NCBI GenBank assembly: GCA_020432595.1
Contig: JAGQGA010000050.1
Location: forward strand, 10,595 to 15,644
Reading direction: 5' to 3'
DNA: 5,050 bases
From: Anaerolineales bacterium
GTDB lineage: Bacteria; Chloroflexota; Anaerolineae; Promineifilales; Promineifilaceae
Part shown: positions 1 through 4,634 of the stretch, in pieces
Position numbering within the stretch: the stretch's first letter is position 1
How the letters are laid out: each line of letters begins with the position of its first letter
Position numbers and translations under genes: made by a program
The notes under the pieces: generated by a model
Told to the model about the DNA's origin: nothing
Databases searched by the model: none
The model's input: the letters and a program-made list of their open reading frames with translations, nothing else

Positions 1-869
1 CAGAAATTCGTTTCCAGACCACAACCGATGTTTCGTTGCTCAGCACCATGACCATTGATGATGTGGAACTGATGGTTTGTACCACCAACAATACGCCAGC
101 GGCCGATTACAGCGACCTGCCCTTAAGCTATGGCGTGGCTTGGCATGAAGGTGGCGGCAGCCGCAAGATTGGCAGCAATTGGGACATCGACACCTCGTTT
201 AGCAGCGGGCAGGATGACGGCACGGACGATGGCGTGACTTTTCCAGCATCATGGGCGCAGGGGGAGACGGTGAATGTGACGGTCAATGTGCAGGGGGGTA
301 GCGGGCTGCTTAAAGGATGGGTGGATTGGAACAATGACGGGGATTTTGCTGATGGCAACGAACTGGTGATCGATCAAACGGTGACGAGCGCGGGGGATCA
401 GGTGGTGGCGGTGAGTGTGCCAGAAACGGCCGTTCTGTCCACCCCCCTCAACTATCGCATCCGTTTTGCCAGCAGCGCCATTGGCGGCAGCAGCGGCAGC
501 ATGGCGAATGGGGAGGTTACGGATGGGCAAACGGCGGGCGTGTCGGCTCCTTGCGCCGCGCCAACGGCCGTTTCCAACCTCAGCATCAGTGGCAATGTCA
601 GCGCCGGTACCGTTGACCTTAGTTGGAGCAACACCAATGCCGACAGCTACGAAGTGCGCCGCAGCGTGGGCGATTTTTACTTTAGCAGCGGTTTGGGTAC
701 TCTGCTAATCACCAGCAGCAGTGGCAGCTATCAGGACAACACCGTGGCGTTCAACAACGTGGGGACGCACCACGCTTACCAGATTCGTGCTGTCAACAGC
801 TGTGGCTCTGCCAGCAGCAGCACCCATGCCGTGGCTGAATTTGAGTTTACTATCGTGCCGGGGAATTAG
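1..869 (+). CDS. Secreted/surface protein with GEVED and fibronectin III-like domains (5' partial)
   Basis: The frame is open from the left edge (first full codon at base 3), so the N-terminus and any signal peptide lie outside; 288 residues are visible, ending at TAG 867-869. In order: the end of a beta-rich domain with a TIDDVEL strand (about bases 3-80); a GEVED-type domain (about 94-540) opening with ADYSDLPLSYG, with DDGTDDGVTFP, then a calcium-loop-like DWNNDGDFADGNE, and closing with GEVTD at 510-524, a variant of the family signature GEVED; then a fibronectin III-like beta sandwich (about 560-845) with VDLSWSNTNADSYEVRR and YQIRAVNSCGSAS. GEVED domains are known from large extracellular bacterial proteins, often beside adhesion or protease modules, so an extracellular binding role is inferred. 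No LPXTG motif, membrane anchor or dockerin follows; the protein simply ends in FTIVPGN. The visible part shows no catalytic domain. The domain calls rest on sequence pattern only. Confidence 0.85.
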   Translation, partial: EIRFQTTTDVSLLSTMTIDDVELMVCTTNNTPAADYSDLPLSYGVAWHEGGGSRKIGSNWDIDTSFSSGQDDGTDDGVTFPASWAQGETVNVTVNVQGGSGLLKGWVDWNNDGDFADGNELVIDQTVTSAGDQVVAVSVPETAVLSTPLNYRIRFASSAIGGSSGSMANGEVTDGQTAGVSAPCAAPTAVSNLSISGNVSAGTVDLSWSNTNADSYEVRRSVGDFYFSSGLGTLLITSSSGSYQDNTVAFNNVGTHHAYQIRAVNSCGSASSSTHAVAEFEFTIVPGN

Positions 870-878
870 GTGACGTGT

Positions 879-909
879 AAAGGCGTAAAGCAGACCGCTT
901 TGCGCCTTT
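879..909 (+). terminator. Stem-loop terminator after the surface protein gene
   Basis: Bases 879-891 pair with 897-909: a 13-bp stem with one T-G wobble (886/902) and a 5-base loop (AGACC). It starts 9 bases after the TAG stop. The outer stem is A3/T3 and the sequence after it (GCACTAGAATTCTTTT) has only a delayed T run. This is therefore an imperfect Rho-independent terminator, which could also serve transcripts arriving from the convergent minus-strand unit. Confidence 0.7.
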
Positions 910-935
910 GCACTAGAATTCTTTTAATGACATGA

Positions 936-985
936 TGCGTGGTGCGTGGTGCGCCCATTTTTTAGCACTTACCACGCACCACGCA
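936..985. repeat. Heptamer hairpin A (TGCGTGG units)
   Basis: The left arm 936-950 is two tandem TGCGTGG heptamers plus T. The right arm 971-985 is its exact reverse complement (A plus two CCACGCA units). This gives a perfect 15-bp stem around a 20-base loop (951-970). It lies in the gap between two convergent genes, separate from the terminator at 879-909. It has no T tract, so it is not a classical terminator, although it could protect or end the minus-strand transcript. Confidence 0.85.
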
Positions 986-1027
986 CCAAATTTACCAACC
1001 CCATAAAATCTGAAAGCCCTTCTTTCC

Positions 1028-1468
1028 TTATTTGCGAACTGTTTGCAAGGCGGGGTGGTAATAGGTGGCGGCAAGGGCAAGAACGGCCGTTATGCCCAGC
1101 ACCCCCGGAGCCAGCAGCGGATTGGCCCCGCCCAGCGCATCCCAAAACACATCAGCCGTCGTCAAATTGGGCTGAATCTCCAGGGCAAAGGCGATGTTGT
1201 GCTCAATATGCTCAAACAGCCCAAACAGGCTGCCCAACCCCACAAACAGCATCACTACCCGCAGCAGTTGGACAGTGCCAGTTGTTGGCCGAAACAGCGC
1301 CAGCACAATGACCACAAACCCCACCCCACACAGCACAAACGGCAACAGTTGCACCGGATTTTCCGTATGCCCCGTCAGCCATAGCTCGGCCAACGTCCCC
1401 AAACACAAAAAGGCTGACAAAATCAGCAGGAATAAACGAACCCGTTGTAAGATGACGCGATCACTCAT
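1028..1468 (-). CDS. Small four-helix integral membrane protein, function unknown
   Basis: I do not recognise this 146-residue protein. It starts at ATG 1468-1466 (MSDRVILQRVRL) and ends at TAA 1030-1028. Four hydrophobic stretches are visible at about residues 12-32, 41-59, 71-85 and 118-137, with a basic N-terminus (R4, R9, R11) and a basic C-terminus (VRK), which suggests both ends face the cytoplasm. The third helix runs into FEHIEHN (residues 85-91), which places two Glu and two His close together at a membrane edge; they could bind a metal or haem, but this is only a possibility. No Shine-Dalgarno sequence precedes the ATG: the bases upstream are pyrimidine-rich and then enter heptamer hairpin B. 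The gene lies 79 bases downstream of the lipoprotein gene on the same strand and is probably cotranscribed with it. The bias toward hydrophobic residues and the consistent start support a real gene; overlapping plus-strand frames look like shadows. Confidence 0.78.
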   Translation of the reverse strand: MSDRVILQRVRLFLLILSAFLCLGTLAELWLTGHTENPVQLLPFVLCGVGFVVIVLALFRPTTGTVQLLRVVMLFVGLGSLFGLFEHIEHNIAFALEIQPNLTTADVFWDALGGANPLLAPGVLGITAVLALAATYYHPALQTVRK

Positions 1469-1476
1469 ATTGGGAG

Positions 1477-1546
1477 GTAATCGGTAATCAGTAATCGGTA
1501 ATCAGTTGTAGAACCCACTGATTACCGATTACCGATTACTGATTAC
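1477..1546. repeat. Heptamer hairpin B (GTAATCR units)
   Basis: The left arm 1477-1506 is four tandem GTAATCG/GTAATCA heptamers plus GT. The right arm 1517-1546 is AC plus four YGATTAC units. The arms pair over 30 positions with 28 Watson-Crick pairs, one G-T (1483/1540) and one A-C mismatch (1490/1533), around a 10-base loop (1507-1516). It fills almost the whole intercistronic gap of the minus-strand gene pair: one base from the stop codon of the upstream gene and 8 bases from the start codon of the downstream gene. Confidence 0.9.
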
Positions 1547-1547
1547 A

Positions 1548-2048
1548 TTATTTCACCACCAAATACCCTTCCGCCAGCGCCGCATCCTCGGCCGACACCA
1601 ATTCGCCTAATTTGGCTAAAAAGGCTTCGTTGCTGCCAAACGGCCGTTCTGCCATCAACTGATTCGCAATCCCATCATCCACCCCCGGCAACTGCATCAA
1701 CGTTGCTGCGTCAGATCCATCCACATCAACCGGCACAAACACATATTGCTCATACGTTGCCACCTGGGCATCATCCACATATTTGCCAATCTCGCGCCGG
1801 AACTCCTGAATGCTCACATACGGCCGATATTCTTGGAACTCACGCACCATCCGGCTGCCAAAACCGGGAATAGTCGCCAAAAGCTCATCACCAGAGACGG
1901 TGTTTATATTTAACTTAGTGGTGCTAACAGCCGTTTCTGCCACCGCCACCGCACTGGCTCCACTATCAACCACAGCCGCATTGCTACTGCCGCACGCTGC
2001 GAGAAAAACGGCCGTTAACAACAGCCCCAAAATCCATAAACGCTTCAT
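1548..2048 (-). CDS. Lipoprotein with tandem ComEA-like helix-hairpin-helix domains
   Basis: This 166-residue protein starts at ATG 2048-2046 (MKRLWILGLLL) and stops at TAA 1550-1548. Residues 1-19 form a lipoprotein signal: basic MKR, a hydrophobic core and the lipobox LAAC with the lipidated Cys at 19. A Ser/Ala/Val-rich linker (20-44) follows. The first helix-hairpin-helix unit opens with KLNINTVSGDELLATIPGFG (45-64, hairpin IPGFG), close to the ComEA pattern LNxNtAsxeeLxxLPGIG. A second, more divergent unit carries LPGVDDGIANQL (120-131). Helix-hairpin-helix domains usually bind DNA backbone without sequence preference, and ComEA presents DNA for uptake at the cell surface. A DNA-binding or structural role outside the membrane is therefore inferred, but no other competence gene is visible. 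A TTG four codons upstream (2060) is in frame but lies one base from the purine stretch AAAAGGAAG (2070-2062), so ATG 2048 is preferred. It is the first gene of the probable pair with the membrane protein. Confidence 0.85.
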   Translation of the reverse strand: MKRLWILGLLLTAVFLAACGSSNAAVVDSGASAVAVAETAVSTTKLNINTVSGDELLATIPGFGSRMVREFQEYRPYVSIQEFRREIGKYVDDAQVATYEQYVFVPVDVDGSDAATLMQLPGVDDGIANQLMAERPFGSNEAFLAKLGELVSAEDAALAEGYLVVK

Positions 2049-2061
2049 AGGTTCTATCAAA

Positions 2062-2070
2062 CTTCCTTTT
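2062..2070 (-). promoter_or_regulatory. Ribosome binding site candidate for the lipoprotein gene
   Basis: AAAAGGAAG on the minus strand ends 13 bases before ATG 2048. The spacing is longer than ideal, but the alternative TTG start at 2060 would leave only one base, which argues for the ATG. Confidence 0.5.
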
Positions 2071-2077
2071 GTAAATA

Positions 2078-2142
2078 GAGATTGGAGATTGAAGATTAGA
2101 GATTGAAAGTTGGTTCATCTTCAATCTCTAATCTCCAATCTC
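2078..2142. repeat. Heptamer hairpin C (GAGATTG units, unequal arms)
   Basis: The left arm 2078-2107 reads GAGATTG, GAGATTG, AAGATTA, GAGATTG, AA. The right arm 2120-2142 is TT followed by CAATCTC, TAATCTC, CAATCTC. The arms pair perfectly over 23 bp if one 7-base unit of the left arm (2091-2097) bulges out; the loop is 2108-2119. The stem can extend outward (AAAT 2073-2076 with ATTT 2144-2147) past one mismatch. It lies between the divergent lipoprotein and molybdenum hydroxylase genes, just inside the start point of the candidate minus-strand promoter, so it would form the lipoprotein mRNA leader. Confidence 0.9.
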
Positions 2143-2151
2143 CATTTTTCC

Positions 2152-2160
2152 ATTATGCCA
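2152..2160 (-). promoter_or_regulatory. Candidate extended -10 promoter for the lipoprotein/membrane protein unit
   Basis: The minus strand reads TGGCATAAT (2160-2152): an extended -10 TG, one base, then CATAAT, which matches TATAAT at 5 of 6. The -35 region 17 bases upstream (ATTACT, 2180-2175) is poor, as is common for extended -10 promoters. Transcription would begin near 2145, at the outer edge of hairpin C. Pattern match only. Confidence 0.35.
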
Positions 2161-2191
2161 TCCCAATATGAAAAAGTAATGAAGACCCAAA

Positions 2192-2220
2192 TTGAACACA
2201 AGCCATAGCTGAGGTAAGAT
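2192..2220 (+). promoter_or_regulatory. Candidate sigma-70-like promoter for the molybdenum hydroxylase gene
   Basis: TTGAAC (2192-2197) and TAAGAT (2215-2220) are separated by 17 bases; each matches its consensus at 4 of 6. GATAAT (2218-2223) is a closer -10 but leaves a 20-base spacer. Transcription would start near 2228, giving a leader of about 95 bases that contains the three 10-bp direct repeats. Weak evidence. Confidence 0.3.
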
Positions 2221-2270
2221 AATCCCATGCACCCTGAACCAATTACGCAGCAAACGCCCGTCCTAGAACC

Positions 2271-2300
2271 TTGTCCGCGTTCGTCCGCGTTTGTCCGCGT
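2271..2300 (+). repeat. Three tandem 10-bp repeats TYGTCCGCGT
   Basis: Three perfect-length units, TTGTCCGCGT, TCGTCCGCGT and TTGTCCGCGT, lie head to tail and end 23 bases before the ATG of the molybdenum hydroxylase gene. They differ at one base only. They are direct, not inverted, and would lie in the mRNA leader. Their role is unknown: a regulator binding array, or another short tandem repeat of the kind this genome seems to accumulate. Confidence 0.8.
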
Positions 2301-2311
2301 CCCATTCTTCC

Positions 2312-2317
2312 AAGGAG
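2312..2317 (+). promoter_or_regulatory. Ribosome binding site that sets the start at ATG 2324
   Basis: AAGGAG lies 6 bases before ATG 2324. This choice excludes the in-frame TTG at 2291, which lies inside the direct repeats and has no ribosome binding site. Confidence 0.85.
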
Positions 2318-2323
2318 ACCCTC

Positions 2324-4582
2324 ATGAGTGAATACAAAGCCATTGGCCGTGAACTGCCCCTTACCGACGGCGACCGAAAAGTAACCGGCCATCTGAAATT
2401 TGCTGGCGATGTGGATTTGCCGGGCATGCTCCACGCCCGGCTTATCACTAGCCCCTATGCCCATGCCCGTATTACCGGCATTGACGTGAGTGCCGCGCTG
2501 GAGGTGGAGGGCGTAACGGCCGTTCTTACCGCCGCCGACCTTCCCAACATCCCCCCCACCTCCCGCAACCGCCTCATGTTGGCCCGCGACCGCGTGATTT
2601 TTGCCGGGCAGCCGGTGGCAATTGTGCTGGGCGAAACCCTGGCTGCTGCTCAGGACGGTGTGGAACACGTTTGGGTAGATTATGACCCGCTGCCCGCCGC
2701 CATTGGTCTCGATGAAGCCGCCGCCGACAACGCCCCGCTGGTGTGGCCCACCGGCAAGCCGGGCGAAACGGGCGAAGCCGATGCCCACGGCGCGGCCGTA
2801 GACACCGACAGCGGCGAATCCAAGCCCAGCAACAAAACGGGCGAAACCACCTTTAGTCGCGGCGACGTTGCCGCCGGGTTTGCCGAAGCCGCCGTCATCG
2901 TTGAGCGCACTTTCACCACCTCGTTTGTCCACCAAAGCTACATGGAGCCGGTGACGATTGTGGTGCAAATGGATGATTGGACGGGCGGGGCCACCGTCTG
3001 GACGGGGACGCAGGCGCCGTTTTATGTGCGGGAACAGGTGGCAGATGTGCTGGGGGTGACGGAAACGGCCGTTCGTGTCATCCCCGCTCCCCCCGGCGGT
3101 GCCTTTGGTGCCAAATTCCTCAGCTATGAACTCCTCGTTGCCATTGTGGCCCAAAAAATGAACCGCCCCGTTCGCTTCGCCCTAACCCGCAGCGAAGACA
3201 TGCTCGCCACCACCCCCGCCCCCGCCATGCGCTTCCACGCCAAAGTCGGCCTCGACAGTGACGGCAAACTCACCGCCCTGGCCGCCGACATCACCGTAGA
3301 CAACGGCTGCTTCCCCAGCTCCCACGGCATCGCCGCCTACCTCATGAGCAGCTACTACCAGTTCCCCCACATGCACGTCGTCTACCGTGACGTGATGACC
3401 CACAAATTCTCCCCCGGAGCGTACCGCGCTCCCGGTGCCACCCAAGCCTCTTTTGTCATTGACAGCCTGGTGGATGAAGCGGCACGGCAGGCTGGGCTAG
3501 ACCCACTGGCGGTCAAAATCGCCAACGCTTCCAAACCGGGCGACCCCCTGCCCGACGGTTCTCCCTGGCCGTTTATGGGGCTGGATAAGGTGTTTGAGGC
3601 AGCGCAGAGCCACCCCGTTTGGCAAAACCGCGACAAAGCCCAGGCCAATGGGCGCGGCGTTGGCCTTGCCATCGGCGGCTGGATGGGTGGGCTGGAGCCG
3701 ATGGCGGCTTCGGTGCGCCTGCTGCGAAACGGCAACATTCAGGTTGTCGTCGGCTCGGCTGACCTCACCGGTACGCTAACTGGCTTTAAACAGGTGGCTG
3801 CCGAAGCGTTTGGCCTCGATGTTGACCAGGTGGAAGTGGTGCAGGCCGACACCTCGGTGGCCGCGTATGCCGGTGGCGCAGGCGGCAGCAAAATGATGTA
3901 TTCGATGGGGCCGGCCATCATCCAGGCCGCCGAAGATGCCCGCGCCCAGGCGTTTGAAATTGCTTCTAACGAGTTTGAGGCTGATTCTGCCGACCTGGAG
4001 CTGGTAGATGGGCAGGTGCGGGTGCGCGGCGTGCCGGACAAGCAGATTTCGCTAAGCCAAATTGCCGGAATGACGATGCGTTTTGGCGGCAAATATGCGC
4101 CGGTGGTCGGAAACGGCCGTCATGCCGTCACCCAACGCTCCCCCGCCTTCTCCGCCCAAATTGCCGAGGTCGAGGTAGACCGCGACACGGGCGAAGTAAC
4201 CGTCCACAAGCTGGTCGTCATTCAGGATGTGGGTCGCGCCATCAACCCGCTGCTGGTCAAAGGCCAAATGGCGGGCGGGGCGATGCAGGGGCTAGGTTGG
4301 GCGCTGTATGAAGGCATGGCGCACGATGAGGCGGGAACGCTGCTCACGGGTTCTTTCATGGACTACACCATCCCCCATTTTGCCCATGCCGTGGCGGAAA
4401 TGGATTTGGTGATTGTGGAAGTGCCGTCAGAATACGGACCGTTTGGGGCGCGTGGTGTGGGCGAACCGCCCATCATCCCCACCGCCGCCGCCATTGCCAA
4501 CGCCATCCGCGATGCTGCTAACGTCCGCGTCACTGACCTGCCCATGACCCCGCCGCGTGTGCTGCGAGCTATGGCACAATAA
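2324..4582 (+). CDS. Xanthine dehydrogenase-family molybdopterin-binding (large) subunit
   Basis: This 752-residue protein has the usual length for the family and carries the two family domains: an aldehyde oxidase/xanthine dehydrogenase a/b hammerhead domain (about 15-125, GRELPLTDGDRKVTGHLKFAG onward) and the long molybdopterin-cytosine-dinucleotide domain (about 180-740). Such subunits hydroxylate carbon centres of aldehydes, purines or N-heterocycles using water. Active-site landmarks: Q230 in WTGTQ; GGAFGAK at 258-264; R368 in GAYRAPG; a glycine-rich GGAGGSKMMYS stretch starting at residue 517; and the catalytic base E714 in GVGEPP. In bovine xanthine oxidase these match Q767, F798/G799, R880 and E1261. 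Position 265 is Phe where xanthine oxidases have Glu (E802), so xanthine is an unlikely substrate. The AYxCSFR loop of form I CO dehydrogenase is absent. A hydrophilic linker (142-176) is longer than usual. No signal peptide, so cytoplasmic. The FAD and 2Fe-2S partners and maturation genes are not adjacent. The true substrate cannot be read from sequence. Confidence 0.93.
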   Translation: MSEYKAIGRELPLTDGDRKVTGHLKFAGDVDLPGMLHARLITSPYAHARITGIDVSAALEVEGVTAVLTAADLPNIPPTSRNRLMLARDRVIFAGQPVAIVLGETLAAAQDGVEHVWVDYDPLPAAIGLDEAAADNAPLVWPTGKPGETGEADAHGAAVDTDSGESKPSNKTGETTFSRGDVAAGFAEAAVIVERTFTTSFVHQSYMEPVTIVVQMDDWTGGATVWTGTQAPFYVREQVADVLGVTETAVRVIPAPPGGAFGAKFLSYELLVAIVAQKMNRPVRFALTRSEDMLATTPAPAMRFHAKVGLDSDGKLTALAADITVDNGCFPSSHGIAAYLMSSYYQFPHMHVVYRDVMTHKFSPGAYRAPGATQASFVIDSLVDEAARQAGLDPLAVKIANASKPGDPLPDGSPWPFMGLDKVFEAAQSHPVWQNRDKAQANGRGVGLAIGGWMGGLEPMAASVRLLRNGNIQVVVGSADLTGTLTGFKQVAAEAFGLDVDQVEVVQADTSVAAYAGGAGGSKMMYSMGPAIIQAAEDARAQAFEIASNEFEADSADLELVDGQVRVRGVPDKQISLSQIAGMTMRFGGKYAPVVGNGRHAVTQRSPAFSAQIAEVEVDRDTGEVTVHKLVVIQDVGRAINPLLVKGQMAGGAMQGLGWALYEGMAHDEAGTLLTGSFMDYTIPHFAHAVAEMDLVIVEVPSEYGPFGARGVGEPPIIPTAAAIANAIRDAANVRVTDLPMTPPRVLRAMAQ

Positions 4583-4599
4583 TTTTACAGACCAGTGGC

Positions 4600-4629
4600 A
4601 GGAAGGGAAAACGGCCGTTTTCCCTTCCT
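4600..4629. terminator. Perfect palindrome between convergent genes, likely bidirectional terminator
   Basis: A perfect 30-bp palindrome: AGGAAGGGAAAAC (4600-4612), GGCC loop, then the exact complement (4617-4629), with AACGGCCGTT at its centre (4610-4619). It nearly fills the 52-base gap between the stop codons at 4582 and 4635. Symmetry suits termination from both sides. The T runs are inside the stem rather than after it, so it is not a textbook Rho-independent terminator. Confidence 0.75.
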
Positions 4630-4634
4630 ACTTC

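Larger units (their letters stand above)
425..4619. repeat. Dispersed iterated palindrome AACGGCCGTT (8 exact copies)
   Basis: Exact decamers lie at 425-434, 563-572, 1082-1091, 1639-1648, 2007-2016, 2515-2524, 3064-3073 and 4610-4619. The core octamer ACGGCCGT also occurs at 4113-4120, and a one-mismatch copy AACAGCCGTT at 1926-1935. Inside genes the copies are read in three frames: Thr-Ala-Val (six copies), Arg-Pro-Phe in the lipoprotein (1639), and Gly-Arg at 4113. One copy is intergenic. The conserved thing is therefore the DNA, not the protein. Shorter CGGCCG matches with other flanks lie at 100, 1589, 1821 and 2793. Confidence 0.85.

Noticed and set aside
946..1487. Plus-strand open frames over the membrane protein gene
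   Set aside because: They run through hairpin A or antisense to the hydrophobic gene, have Pro/Gln/His-rich low-complexity products, and lack ribosome binding sites.
2049..2060. Upstream TTG start for the lipoprotein (adds MIEP)
   Set aside because: The purine stretch ends one base from it, and MKR followed by the hydrophobic core is a typical lipoprotein signal start.
936..2142. CRISPR array or insertion sequence ends
   Set aside because: Units are 7 bp without spacers, the three sites differ in sequence, and no transposase or cas gene is present.
2291..2323. Upstream TTG start for the molybdenum hydroxylase
   Set aside because: It lies inside the 10-bp direct repeats and has no ribosome binding site, whereas ATG 2324 has AAGGAG at 6 bases and matches where the family domain begins.
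2243..3154. Long antisense open frame (303 codons, minus strand) over the enzyme gene start
   Set aside because: It overlaps a strongly supported family gene, has a low-complexity Gly/His-rich translation and crosses the intergenic repeats; typical of a shadow frame in GC-rich coding DNA.
2324..4582. CO dehydrogenase (CoxL) as the product
   Set aside because: The form I active-site loop AYxCSFR is missing; the loop reads GAYRAPG, as in general xanthine/aldehyde dehydrogenase relatives. The coxM and coxS partner genes are also absent.
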